The translations under genes were made by a program, and so were the position numbers. A model generated the notes under the pieces. That model did no database searches and was not told the origin of the DNA. It saw only the letters and a program-made list of their open reading frames with translations. Shown here piece after piece: positions 28,441 to 36,906 of a DNA stretch of 64,000 bases. Positions within the stretch are counted from its first letter, which is position 1. Every line of letters begins with the position of its first letter. The DNA lies in NCBI RefSeq assembly GCF_026427775.1, contig NZ_CP044532.1, positions 2,976,001 through 3,040,000 on the forward strand. The letters run 5' to 3'. Source of the stretch: Arthrobacter sp. CDRTa11 (lineage in GTDB: Bacteria > Actinomycetota > Actinomycetes > Actinomycetales > Micrococcaceae).

Positions 28441-30294
28441 CTACTTCTTGGCCTTGTCCTTGGACTCGTCTGTGGTCAGGGCGGCGATGAAGGCCTCCTG
28501 TGGCACTTCCACGCGGCCCACCATCTTCATGCGCTTCTTGCCTTCCTTCTGCTTTTCCAGCAGTTTGCGCTTACGGGAAATGTCACCGCCATAGCACTTG
28601 GCCAGGACGTCCTTGCGGATGGCCCGGATGCTTTCGCGGGCAATGATCCTGGACCCGATAGCCGCCTGGATGGGGACCTCAAACTGCTGCCGCGGGATGA
28701 GCTCACGCAGCTTGGTGGTCATCATGACGCCGTAGGCGTAGGCCTTGTCCCGGTGGGTGATGGCAGAGAAGGCATCCACCTGCTCGCCCTGGAGCATGAT
28801 GTCCACCTTGACCAGGTCAGCCACCTGGTCGCCGTCGGCCTTCCAGTCCAGCGAACCGTAGCCGCGGGTCTTGGATTTAAGGATGTCGAAGAAGTCGAAG
28901 ACGATTTCGGCCAGCGGCAGGCGGTACCGGATTTCCACCCTGTCCTCGGAGAGGTAATCCATGCCGCCCATCACGCCGCGCCGGCTCTGGCACAGCTCCA
29001 TGATGGCGCCGACGAACTCGTTGGGCGCAAGGATGGTGGCCGAAACCATAGGTTCGCGGACCTCCGCCACTTTGCCCGTGGGGTATTCACTGGGGTTGGT
29101 GACGTGGACTACCTTCTTGTCCTCCAGGGTCACCTCGTATTCCACGTTGGGGGCCGTGGAAATCAGGTCCAGGTTATATTCACGTTCCAGGCGCTCACGC
29201 GTGATTTCCAGGTGCAGCAGGCCCAAGAAGCCCACCCGGAACCCGAAGCCCAGTGCCGCCGACGTCTCGGGCTCGTACACCAGCGCGGCGTCGTTGAGCA
29301 TCAGCTTCTCCAGTGCATCGCGCAGCACAGGATAGTCAGTGCCGTCCAGCGGGTAGAGACCCGAGAAGACCATCGGCTTGGCGTCCGCGTAGCCGGCAAG
29401 CGAATCGGAGGCGGGCTTGGCCATGTTGGTAACGGTGTCGCCGACCTTGGACAGGCGGACGTCCTTTACCCCGGTGATGAGGTACCCCACTTCGCCGACG
29501 CCCAGGCCTTTAGAGGGGGTGGGCTCCGGGGAGCTCACACCGATTTCGAGGAGTTCGTGCGTGGCCCGGGTGGACATCATCTGGATCTTCTCGCGCGGGT
29601 GCAGCATGCCGTCCACCACCCGCACGTAAGTGACCACGCCGCGGTAGGTGTCATAAACGGAGTCGAAAATCATGGCGCGGGCAGGGGCGTTGGCATCGCC
29701 CTGCGGGGCCGGCAGGTCGCGGACGATCTTGTCCAGCAGCGCCTCAACGCCCATGCCGGTTTTCCCGGAAACGCGCAGAACGTCCTCCGGGTCGCCGCCG
29801 ATCAGGCTGGCCAGTTCGGCCGCGTACTTCTCCGGCTGCGCTGCCGGGAGGTCGATCTTGTTCAGGACCGGGATGATCGTGAGGTTGTTTTCCATTGCCA
29901 GGTACAGGTTGGCGAGCGTCTGGGCCTCGATGCCCTGCGCCGCATCCACCAGGAGAATGGCTCCTTCGCACGCCGCGAGCGAGCGGGAGACCTCGTAGGT
30001 AAAGTCGACATGCCCGGGGGTGTCGATCATGTTCAGTGCGTAGCTCATGCCGTCGAGTTCCCAGGGCATGCGGACTGCCTGGGACTTGATGGTGATACCG
30101 CGTTCACGCTCAATATCCATACGGTCCAGATACTGCGCCTTCATGTCGCGGGACTGAACGACTCCGGTGTACTGCAGCATGCGGTCGGCCAGGGTGGACT
30201 TGCCGTGGTCAATGTGCGCGATGATGCAGAAATTCCGAATGATGGCCGGATCTGTCGCGGCGGGCACCGGGGCGGTGCGGGCCATGGGAGACAC
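28441..30294 (-). CDS. lepA: elongation factor 4 (LepA)
   Basis: This translational GTPase acts on stalled ribosomes or in 30S assembly. AHIDHGKST (G1), RGITI (G2), DTPGHVDF (G3) and NKID (G4) are present. The EF-G-like domains II, III and V follow, then the LepA-specific C-terminal domain ([25 protein letters not shown]). The 617-residue length is standard. GTG at 30294 is preceded by AAGGA. hemW lies downstream in the same direction. Confidence 0.97.
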   Translation of the reverse strand: MSPMARTAPVPAATDPAIIRNFCIIAHIDHGKSTLADRMLQYTGVVQSRDMKAQYLDRMDIERERGITIKSQAVRMPWELDGMSYALNMIDTPGHVDFTYEVSRSLAACEGAILLVDAAQGIEAQTLANLYLAMENNLTIIPVLNKIDLPAAQPEKYAAELASLIGGDPEDVLRVSGKTGMGVEALLDKIVRDLPAPQGDANAPARAMIFDSVYDTYRGVVTYVRVVDGMLHPREKIQMMSTRATHELLEIGVSSPEPTPSKGLGVGEVGYLITGVKDVRLSKVGDTVTNMAKPASDSLAGYADAKPMVFSGLYPLDGTDYPVLRDALEKLMLNDAALVYEPETSAALGFGFRVGFLGLLHLEITRERLEREYNLDLISTAPNVEYEVTLEDKKVVHVTNPSEYPTGKVAEVREPMVSATILAPNEFVGAIMELCQSRRGVMGGMDYLSEDRVEIRYRLPLAEIVFDFFDILKSKTRGYGSLDWKADGDQVADLVKVDIMLQGEQVDAFSAITHRDKAYAYGVMMTTKLRELIPRQQFEVPIQAAIGSRIIARESIRAIRKDVLAKCYGGDISRKRKLLEKQKEGKKRMKMVGRVEVPQEAFIAALTTDESKDKAKK

Positions 30295-30458
30295 GCAGGG
30301 TCCTTACTGTTGGCATTCACGCGGCCGCCGCCAGGACGCAGCGTCTGCACCCTGCGGATGTACCGCATATTTGGAACCTCCAGTGTCCCACGTCGCGGCG
30401 CCCGGCACTGCATTCCGGGGTTAACTCATTGAGCCAAACACCGGAACCTGCCCCGGGA

Positions 30459-30464
30459 TAGGGT
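30459..30464 (+). promoter_or_regulatory. -10 box TAGGGT for a leaderless PemK-like mRNA
   Basis: TAGGGT is followed by exactly six bases and then the ATG at 30471. No Shine-Dalgarno sequence lies in between, so transcription probably starts on the codon. Confidence 0.45.
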
Positions 30465-30470
30465 TGCCCC

Positions 30471-31076
30471 ATGCCAATAAACCTCCGCTCACTGGCCCAG
30501 GCCGTCCAGACCTCCCTTCGGATTCTTGACAGGTTCCGCGCCGGCGCCGCTGGCACGCCTGCCGACCCGGGAACCCGCAGGCAAGCGGCGGGGACGACTA
30601 AACCGCGGCGGCCGGCAGCACCGCGTTCCGCCTCCCGGCCGTCCGCGCCGCCGTCGCCTTCGTCCGCCGCGCAGGCCGCGTACGCCGGGGATTTCAGCGG
30701 CACGTCCACCGTCCGCTATGCGCCCCAAACGGATGGCGCCCCTGACCCCGGAGAAGTGGTGTGGGCGTGGGTTCCGTATGAGGAGGACCACAGCCGCGGG
30801 AAAGACCGCCCTGTTCTGCTGGTCGGCCATAACGGGCCGCACTTACTGGCGCTCATGCTGACCAGCAAAGATCATGACCAGCACCCTGCGGATGCCGACG
30901 ACTACGTGGATGTGGGGACTGGAAGCTGGGACCGGCAGTCCCGGCCGAGCGAAGCGAACATCGGAAGGGTGCTGCAGCTGAATCCTGAGAGTATCCGCCG
31001 GGAGGGTGCCGTGCTGGACAGGGCGCGCTTCGACGTGGTTGCTTCAGGACTCCGCCGGCGACACGGCTGGAAGTAG
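30471..31076 (+). CDS. PemK/MazF family toxin-like protein with long N-terminal extension
   Basis: The C-terminal 110 residues match the MazF/PemK fold: DPGEVVWAWVPYEEDHSRGKDRPVLLVG is the first strand pair, and IGRVLQLNPESIRREGAVLDRARFDVVASGL is the C-terminal helix region. MazF proteins cut mRNA at short motifs. The first 75 residues are Ala, Pro, Arg and Ser rich and look disordered, which is unusual for a classical 110-residue toxin. No antitoxin gene is adjacent, because lepA is divergent and rpsT follows. It may therefore be a domesticated relative rather than an active toxin. Confidence 0.8.
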   Translation: MPINLRSLAQAVQTSLRILDRFRAGAAGTPADPGTRRQAAGTTKPRRPAAPRSASRPSAPPSPSSAAQAAYAGDFSGTSTVRYAPQTDGAPDPGEVVWAWVPYEEDHSRGKDRPVLLVGHNGPHLLALMLTSKDHDQHPADADDYVDVGTGSWDRQSRPSEANIGRVLQLNPESIRREGAVLDRARFDVVASGLRRRHGWK

Positions 31077-31243
31077 GCGCCAAATGGCCACCGTCCCGGT
31101 GAACTGCTATTCTTTATAGCTGTGTGTCCGTGCAGGTCGACGGCCACTGATGGTTGGCCGCCATAGGTATCCCCACGCCGCTCAGTCAATGGCCAATCTG
31201 AAAGCCCTCTAGACCATTTCCGCATTAAAAAGAGAGTTCACAC

Positions 31244-31504
31244 GTGGCTAATATCAAGTCCCAGAAGAAGCGCATCCTCACCAACGAGAAGGCTCGCCTG
31301 CGCAACAACGCAGTCAAGTCTGAGCTGAAGACGGCCATCCGCGCCGTCAACACCGCCGTTGAGTCCACCGACAAGGATGCAGCTGCTGTTGCCCTGGTTG
31401 CTGCCAGCCGCAAGCTGGACAAGGCTGTCAGCAAGGGTGTTCTGCACAAGAACAACGCAGCGAACCGCAAGTCTGCGATCTCCAAGAAGGTCAACGCACT
31501 GTAA
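31244..31504 (+). CDS. rpsT: 30S ribosomal protein S20
   Basis: This primary 16S rRNA-binding protein of the small subunit has 86 residues and consists of three long helices. [20 protein letters not shown] at the N-terminus and [21 protein letters not shown] at the C-terminus are diagnostic. GTG start with AAAGAGAG upstream. The 167-bp leader has an AT-rich TATTCTTTATAGC segment near 31109 that is probably the promoter. A strong terminator follows. Confidence 0.97.
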   Translation: MANIKSQKKRILTNEKARLRNNAVKSELKTAIRAVNTAVESTDKDAAAVALVAASRKLDKAVSKGVLHKNNAANRKSAISKKVNAL

Positions 31505-31510
31505 GGTTTC

Positions 31511-31526
31511 CAGTTCACCTGAACTG
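31511..31526 (+). repeat. perfect short palindrome after rpsT
   Basis: CAGTTCA-CC-TGAACTG is a perfect 7-bp inverted repeat that begins 6 nt after the rpsT stop and 5 nt before the terminator stem. It may stack with the terminator or stabilise the mRNA 3' end. Confidence 0.4.
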
Positions 31527-31531
31527 ATGGT

Positions 31532-31562
31532 TGTGGCCGGCACCCCTTGGGTGCCGGCCACA
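31532..31562 (+). terminator. intrinsic terminator of rpsT
   Basis: A 14-bp GC-rich stem (TGTGGCCGGCACCC and complement) with a 3-nt loop is followed by CATCTTTAA. The U-run is modest but the stem is strong. Confidence 0.85.
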
Positions 31563-31617
31563 CATCTTTAAGCAGCCTTCCTGAGGCGGTTCGTTTGGCG
31601 AACACCAAAGCACGGCT

Positions 31618-32001
31618 TCACCGGAAGAAAAAGTAAAAGAATAACGCCAGACCGGGAAAAAGTGCCTGTCCGATGGCGCTGGTGAGCAGGCGCTTCTCTG
31701 TGATCCACAGCCAGATGCCGAGGAAGACGTGGCTCGCACAGCAGAAAATCACTATTGCTGACCCGCCAGCTGCGTTCCCGGAGAAGTTCACCATCCACAG
31801 CCCTGAGGCGATGCCAAGACCAAACGCGATGTTGTAGGCGCCAACGTTCATCGCCCACATACGCACGGCCTGAACATTTTCAGGCTTGATCAAGAAGATG
31901 CGGTAAAGGCGGCGATCGCCATGAAACGATATCTCCAGAAGGCCGACGGCGATCAGTGCCAATGCCGTCGCTCCGGCAAAAATCTGGCTCAGTAGATTCA
32001 T
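31618..32001 (-). CDS. DUF1304-like integral membrane protein
   Basis: This small membrane protein of 127 residues has about four hydrophobic helices: residues 3-22, 54-73 (NVGAYNIAFGLGIASGLWMVNF), 82-101 and 105-127. The pattern LLEISFHGDRRLYRIF followed by NVGAYNIAFGLG is typical of DUF1304. The function is unknown. ATG at 32001 follows GGGGAGGG by 7 nt. It sits between rpsT and holA with its own promoter and shows no relation to its neighbours, so it may be an accessory gene. Confidence 0.8.
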   Translation of the reverse strand: MNLLSQIFAGATALALIAVGLLEISFHGDRRLYRIFLIKPENVQAVRMWAMNVGAYNIAFGLGIASGLWMVNFSGNAAGGSAIVIFCCASHVFLGIWLWITEKRLLTSAIGQALFPGLALFFYFFFR

Positions 32002-32093
32002 CCACACCCTCCCCAAGCCTAGACCGCATGCCCTGCAGCCTTTCCCGTGCAGGATACGCCGTTGCGTGAAGGGCGTTCAAGAGTTCTGCAGAC

Positions 32094-33110
32094 TCAGCGC
32101 TGCCTTGCCGACATGGCGATCACGGTCACAGCGTGTTCGACGGCGTAGACGGGGTCCCGGGAGAGTCCTTTGACCTGTGCATCCGCCTCGGCCGTGGCCT
32201 GGATGGCACGGACCAATCCTTCAGGCGTCCAACGGCGAACGTCGCGTTGGGCCTGTTCCACCAGCCACGGCTGCATCCCCAGCTCCCTGGCGATCTGCGC
32301 GGAAGATCCCTGGGCGCCGGCCACCTTGGCGACTGTCCTGAGCTTTGCGGCCAGAGCCGCAACGAGCGGAACAGGATCAGCCCCCGTGGCCAGCGCGTGG
32401 CGGAGTGTGGAGAGCGCCGCCGGCCCGTTTCCGGCCATCGCGGCGTCGGCTACTTTGAATGCCGTGGCTTCAATCCGGCCTCCGTAATAGCGGTCCACCA
32501 TGTCCGTGGTGACAGCCGCGGTGGCATCAGCGATCAGCTGGCTGCACGCCGCCGCCAGCTCGGAAAGATTGGCACCCACGGCGTTAACAAGTGCCTGGAC
32601 CGCGTCAGCCTCAATCCGGCGGCCGGCCGCCCGGAACTCAGCAGTCACGAACGCCGCCTTGTCTGCATCCTTTTTCAGTGGCTGGCAATCCACCACCGGC
32701 CAGCCCGCGGCTTTGACGGCATCCAATAGCTTCTTGCCCCGTACCCCGCCGGCATGCCTGAGGACCAGTACGGCATCCGGTTCGGGATGGGCCAGGTATG
32801 CCAAGGCATCGGACAGAAAGGCTTCATTCATGGATTCGACGCCTTCAACTTCAATCAGCTTGCTCTCGCCGAACAAGGAGGGACTGACGTTCATGGCCAG
32901 ACTTCCGGCCTCGTAACTGCCCGCGTTCATCCGTGTCACCTCGACGTCAGGAGAGGCTGTCCGCACCTGGGACCGCACTTGGTCCATTGCGCGAATCCCG
33001 AGGTACTCTTCCGGACCGCCCACGAGCACCACCGCGGCCGGGGCCACGTCCCGCCACGTGGCCGTGTTGGACGCCGCCGTGCGGGTTCGGGCAGTTGGCG
33101 CAGCGGCCAT
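32094..33110 (-). CDS. holA: DNA polymerase III subunit delta
   Basis: Delta is the clamp-loader subunit that opens the beta clamp during replication. The 338-residue protein shows the weakly conserved HolA pattern: VLVGGPEEYLGIRAMDQV (28-45), SLFGESKLIEVEGVESM, a middle AAA-like region, and a C-terminal helical collar domain (ELGMQPWLVEQAQRDVRRWTPEGLVRAIQ). The extra N-terminal 20 residues are polar. In relatives it normally follows comEC; here 3.6 kb of accessory genes intervene. Confidence 0.9.
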   Translation of the reverse strand: MAAAPTARTRTAASNTATWRDVAPAAVVLVGGPEEYLGIRAMDQVRSQVRTASPDVEVTRMNAGSYEAGSLAMNVSPSLFGESKLIEVEGVESMNEAFLSDALAYLAHPEPDAVLVLRHAGGVRGKKLLDAVKAAGWPVVDCQPLKKDADKAAFVTAEFRAAGRRIEADAVQALVNAVGANLSELAAACSQLIADATAAVTTDMVDRYYGGRIEATAFKVADAAMAGNGPAALSTLRHALATGADPVPLVAALAAKLRTVAKVAGAQGSSAQIARELGMQPWLVEQAQRDVRRWTPEGLVRAIQATAEADAQVKGLSRDPVYAVEHAVTVIAMSARQR

Positions 33111-33277
33111 GGTGGATTCCTCCTGGAAACGTTGGTGCGGTATCTAAGCCTGCCACGGCGGACCCCTGGCACCAAGCGGCCGCTGTGCCCGGCTGGGCCC
33201 CTAACGGCTCTGTTCCAGGCAGGCCCTAGACGCCGTGTTTCGCCCCATCCGGTTCCGGAAGCGCCTTCGCGGGATAC

Positions 33278-33721
33278 TCAGACTTGGACGATGGCAAGCC
33301 GGAAATGATTTTCCGGGCTGTAGTTCCAGGCGAAGCCCAGATTTTCCCACTCAGCGTCGGTGGGTTCTGCCGTGGAGGTGGTGAGCTTCATCATCGACGT
33401 GATGTCTTTCGGGACCTCCAGGGCGCCCAGCACGCATTGAACATCGGTCATCGCTGCTCCGGAGGTTTCCCGGGGACCCTTGGTGTCGATGGAAAGCTTT
33501 GTCCTGTCCGCGGTCAGCTCTACTCCGTCGGCGCCGTCAAGTCCGCATCCCGATACGGCGTCGGCAAGGTTGGCGCCAGCAGGTGCAGGCGCGGCGGAGG
33601 ACGAGGTTTCGGTTGTGGGGTCGGGCGCCGGAGTTGGTGCGGCAATGGAACATCCGCTGACGATGAGTGCGGCGGCAACGGCTGTTGCCGCCGTGAACGA
33701 ATACATAACAGGGAGACGCAT
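33278..33721 (-). CDS. small putative lipoprotein
   Basis: This secreted protein of 147 residues was not recognised as any named family. A signal peptide ends in the lipobox IVSGC (Cys24). A Pro/Thr/Ser-rich linker follows. The mature domain of about 100 residues contains SGCGLDGADGVELTADRTKLSIDTKGP and VQCVLGALEVPKDITSMM; its two cysteines may form a disulfide. ATG at 33721 has AAAGG upstream. It is the first gene of the accessory block between holA and comEC. Confidence 0.75.
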   Translation of the reverse strand: MRLPVMYSFTAATAVAAALIVSGCSIAAPTPAPDPTTETSSSAAPAPAGANLADAVSGCGLDGADGVELTADRTKLSIDTKGPRETSGAAMTDVQCVLGALEVPKDITSMMKLTTSTAEPTDAEWENLGFAWNYSPENHFRLAIVQV

Positions 33722-33963
33722 GTGGAGCCTTTCAAAGGTTGGCCTGGTGGCCGGTTCGCGGGAGGTCCTGGCAGGCCAGAATCGGGGCGACCGGCGGAAT
33801 AAGTGCGCCCGGCCAATGTCACCGGTCAGGACATGCCCCGGCTCCCAGAATTTTGCCACCCCCAGATGAAAGTACAGCGTTTGGACTATCGCCGCGTCAA
33901 GTCGCGAACCTGTGCCGGGCAGTCAAGGGGAAGAAGTTCCTGTCAGCCCGGGGTGGACGCGGT

Positions 33964-33969
33964 GATAAT
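33964..33969 (+). promoter_or_regulatory. -10 box GATAAT upstream of a mini-ORF and the glycosyltransferase
   Basis: GATAAT is preceded by TG at close range and lies six bases before the ATG at 33976. This makes it one of the better -10 boxes in the window and suggests a transcript that begins on that ATG. Confidence 0.45.
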
Positions 33970-33975
33970 GGGTTC

Positions 33976-34014
33976 ATGAGCCTGAGAATGCTGATCGTGC
34001 CCATCCCGTCATGA
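33976..34014 (+). CDS. possible 12-codon leader ORF coupled to the glycosyltransferase
   Basis: ATG at 33976 opens a short frame, MSLRMLIVPIPS, whose TGA overlaps the ATG of the glycosyltransferase gene. It stands six bases after GATAAT. If translated, it would deliver ribosomes to the downstream start, which has no good Shine-Dalgarno sequence. It could also be a chance frame. Confidence 0.35.
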   Translation: MSLRMLIVPIPS

Positions 34015-35171
34015 CCGACCATCAGCGATCTCGTCACGGGCCGCTGGACGTACTGTTCCTCAGCGGTGACATTGGGGGGAACCTCCCGCCAACTTTCGCG
34101 ATCGCCGGAGAGCTCGCGCGTCGCGGCCATCACGTCACCATTGTCGGCGTGCGTGCCCGCCCCCAGCACTCCGCTCCCGCAGATGTGACGACGGTGGAGT
34201 TGCCCGCCTTGGCTCAGATGGACGTCACGCTGCCTACAGGGAAGTTCGGCCATGGGCCTGCGCTGATGCGGATGGCGCTCGGGCGAAGGACGACCCGGGA
34301 GGTGCGCTTCCTGCTTACCAGCCAACGTGCCGACGTCATCGTCGTCGACGGCGTCATGCTCACTTCGCTGCGGGAAGCCCTCAACACCGGGACCCCGACC
34401 GTTGTGCTGTTCCATTCGCTCGGGAAGTTCTGGGAGCAGGGCATGGGCAACCCTGCCCTGAACGCGCTGCTCCGGCCGTTTGGGCTTGGCCCCATGGCTC
34501 TCCTTGAGCGGTGCGCCGCGCGACTCCTGCCCACCGACCGGGACATAGATCCAGCCGGGAGAGGAAGCTGCCGGATCGCGTTCGACTGGATCGGCACAAC
34601 CGAGCAGGCAAGTCCCCCCGCCCCACGCGCCCCCGGGAGCCCGCCGCTCGTCCTGGTCAGCCTCAGCACCGCCTGGCAGAAGAACCAGGACGACGTGTAC
34701 CAGAGGATCATCACCGCCCTGGGCCAACGTGCAAATGGCAGATCAGCAGTGCGGGCAATAGTGACCACCGGCGGAGTGCCTGTACAAATCGATCAGACGA
34801 CACTTCCAGCCAATGTGGAGCTCCGCGGGCGCATCCCCCACGCGCAGATCATGCCCCACGCCGACCTCGTTATCGGCCACGGTGGACACTCGACGACCCT
34901 CAAAGCCCTCGCCCACGGCATCCCCCTGCTGGTGCTGCCGTTGAACTCTTCATCCGACCAACCTCTGATCGGCCACACCATCGAACGCAACAGGCTCGGC
35001 CGCGCCCTCCCCGCAAATTCGCTCCCGGAAACCATCGCCAAAACCATCAACGACATTCTCACCGACCACGCGATCATCGCTGCAACCGCACGCACGGGCG
35101 AACGCCTCCGTGCCCAAAACGGAGCGCGGAATGGAGCCGACCGCATCGAAATGATCGGGCACGGTCCCTGA
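34011..35171 (+). CDS. MGT-type glycosyltransferase (GT1-like)
   Basis: This cytoplasmic GT-B enzyme is related to macrolide and other UDP-sugar-dependent glycosyltransferases. The N-terminal acceptor domain begins with LDVLFLSGDIGGNLPPTFAIAGELARRGHHVTIVG. The C-terminal donor domain has the signature region DLVIGHGGHSTTLKALAHGIPLLVLPLNSSSDQPLIG near residues 284-320, where the HGG and the D/Q pair bind the nucleotide sugar. The 386-residue length is normal. The acceptor is unknown. Base composition and lack of relation to the surrounding housekeeping genes suggest acquisition. Confidence 0.85.
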   Translation: MTDHQRSRHGPLDVLFLSGDIGGNLPPTFAIAGELARRGHHVTIVGVRARPQHSAPADVTTVELPALAQMDVTLPTGKFGHGPALMRMALGRRTTREVRFLLTSQRADVIVVDGVMLTSLREALNTGTPTVVLFHSLGKFWEQGMGNPALNALLRPFGLGPMALLERCAARLLPTDRDIDPAGRGSCRIAFDWIGTTEQASPPAPRAPGSPPLVLVSLSTAWQKNQDDVYQRIITALGQRANGRSAVRAIVTTGGVPVQIDQTTLPANVELRGRIPHAQIMPHADLVIGHGGHSTTLKALAHGIPLLVLPLNSSSDQPLIGHTIERNRLGRALPANSLPETIAKTINDILTDHAIIAATARTGERLRAQNGARNGADRIEMIGHGP

Positions 35172-35354
35172 AATCAGCAGCAAGGGCTTGAACTTGCAGC
35201 CACCCGCGGCAACTTCCGACTCCTCGAGCGACTAATCCCGCAGATCGAACGCGTTCTGAAGATCAGGGACCTCAACGCCGCAGAGTATCGAGCCCCGACG
35301 GGCATCATCCATCGGGCATGGACGCCAGACCGTCCAAGGCGCAAGATGAGGTGC
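35172..35354 (+). other. uninterrupted frame between the glycosyltransferase and flavoprotein genes
   Basis: After the glycosyltransferase TGA the same frame stays open and runs directly into the flavoprotein. Its translation (with LLERLIPQIERVLKIRD and LNAAEYRAP) looks more like protein than the other frames, but no start codon lies in it. It may be the decayed end of a lost gene, or chance. Confidence 0.3.
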
Positions 35355-36482
35355 ATGACAACAACCGTCATGATCCTCGGCGCCGGCTTCGGAGGGTTGG
35401 AACTCGCGAGCACACTGTCGGAGCGCCTTGCCGGCGAGGTCGACGTCACCCTCTTTGACCAGCACGACGCGTTCGTGTTTGGCTTCTCCAAGCTGGAGGT
35501 CCTCTTCGGGCAGCAGAACGCGGAACAAGTGCGGATCCCGTACCGCGAGATCAGCACTCCGGGTGTGGAATTCCGCCAGGAGCGGGTGCTCGCGATCGAC
35601 CCGGGGACGCGGCACGTCGTCACCGATGCTGCGGTTTACGATCCCGACATCATCGTCGTCGCCCTCGGTGCCGACTACGATATCCCCGCGACACCCGGCT
35701 TCGCCGACGGAGGGTTCGAGTACTACACGGTCGCAGGCGCCGAGCGGCTGCGCGACGAACTGGCGGCATTCCGCGGCGGCCGGGTGATGCTGGCCGTGCT
35801 CTCCATCCCGTTCAAGTGCCCGCCGGCTCCATACGAGGCGATCCTGCTGCTCCACGACCGGCTCGTCGCACGCGGCATACGCGAGGGCAGCGACCTTCAC
35901 ATTGTCAGTCCGCAGCCTTCGCCCATCCCGGTCTCGCCCCAGACATCGGCCGCGCTGGAACGCGCGATGGCCGAGCGTGGGATCGCGTACACGAAACGCC
36001 ACCGGATCCACGGGATCGACCCCGACGCGCAGGTCGCGCAATTCAAGGACCACGACGAGCCGTACGACTTGTTCATCGGCATCCCGACCCACAAGGTGCC
36101 CGACGTGCTCGTCGAGGCGGGCCTGACGCAGGACGGCTGGGTCGCGGTCGACCGCGTGACGCTGCAGACGCCGTACGCCGGGGTGTACGCGATCGGCGAC
36201 TGCGCCGAGACCGGGATCCCAAAGGCCGGCACCTTCGCCGAGAGCGCGGCCCACGTCGTCGCGGACGGCATCGTTCGCAGCATCCGAGGCGCCGGCGGAC
36301 TTGCATCCGGGGGCACCGGGCTCTGCTATCTGGAGTTCGGCCACGGCGACGTCGGTCGCGTCGACGTCGACTTCCACGCTGACGGCGGGCCGACCGCGCC
36401 GCTCCTGGGGCCGTCGCCGGCGTACGCCGCTGAGAAGGCGGAGTTCGGCGCGGTGCGACGCGCCCGCTGGTTCGGGGCCTGA
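35355..36482 (+). CDS. FAD-dependent pyridine nucleotide-disulfide-type oxidoreductase (sulfide:quinone reductase-like)
   Basis: This flavoprotein resembles sulfide:quinone oxidoreductase or flavocytochrome c sulfide dehydrogenase. The N-terminal VMILGAGFGGLE binds FAD, IPFKCPPAPYEA carries a conserved cysteine near the position used in SQR, and YAIGDCAETGIPKAGTFAE is the second FAD motif. The 375 residues cover the whole fold, with a C-terminal tail that ends in RARWFGA. A second redox cysteine of true SQR is not evident, so sulfide may not be the substrate. ATG at 35355 (GAGG upstream) is preferred over 35346. Accessory block. Confidence 0.83.
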   Translation: MTTTVMILGAGFGGLELASTLSERLAGEVDVTLFDQHDAFVFGFSKLEVLFGQQNAEQVRIPYREISTPGVEFRQERVLAIDPGTRHVVTDAAVYDPDIIVVALGADYDIPATPGFADGGFEYYTVAGAERLRDELAAFRGGRVMLAVLSIPFKCPPAPYEAILLLHDRLVARGIREGSDLHIVSPQPSPIPVSPQTSAALERAMAERGIAYTKRHRIHGIDPDAQVAQFKDHDEPYDLFIGIPTHKVPDVLVEAGLTQDGWVAVDRVTLQTPYAGVYAIGDCAETGIPKAGTFAESAAHVVADGIVRSIRGAGGLASGGTGLCYLEFGHGDVGRVDVDFHADGGPTAPLLGPSPAYAAEKAEFGAVRRARWFGA

Positions 36483-36630
36483 CGTGCCTCGCACGTTCGG
36501 GCCCCGGGCGTTCGGGTGTCGCAGGACCGGGTGGCAGAGCCGGGGCGGCCAGCGTGGAGGCATGCCCGGCCCCCGTCGCACCCGCGCCCCGGGCGTCGTG
36601 CGGCGGCGGACACTCGGCGTGTTCCGGCTG

Positions 36631-36860
36631 TTAGTCACGGCCCTCGAGATTCGTCGCGATCGTCGGGAACCTCGAGTACGTGCTCGGGTTCCGGTTTCTT
36701 CGCGCCGGTGGCTGGCAAGCGCAGCTTCGAGGTCGGTCTCATCAACCATCCACTGCTGTCCCTGCTTGACTGACATGACGAGGAGATTGTTGAACGAGAC
36801 GGTACCACTGCGGTCCGCAGATTGCCGGTACCAGTCGTAGGCATTCTGCACGCTCCTCAC
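36631..36860 (-). pseudogene. remnant of a small unrecognised gene, frameshifted
   Basis: From GTG 36860 (AAGGAG upstream) the minus strand reads a protein-like chain with QNAYDWYRQSADRSG, VSFNNLLVMSVKQG and WMVDETDLEAALASH, which suggests a small helix-turn-helix-like or excisionase-like protein. Near 36725 good codon usage moves to another frame (RNPSTYSRFPTIATNLEGRD) that stops at TAA 36631. The total of 230 nt is one base short of 77 codons, as expected for a single-base deletion. It abuts the end of comEC, at the edge of the accessory block. Confidence 0.4.
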
Positions 36861-36906
36861 TTGTGGCCGTCTCCTTGGTGCGGGACCGGTAAGGCATGCC
36901 CATGAG

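Noticed and set aside
28300..30432. A very long open frame antisense to lepA
   Set aside because: It is the mirror of a GC-rich coding frame; its translation is low in complexity, has no domain pattern, and lepA itself is unmistakable.
36483..36630. Search for a transposase or inverted repeats at the right edge of the accessory block
   Set aside because: No terminal repeats, target duplication or recombinase motif was seen; only GC-rich unassigned sequence.
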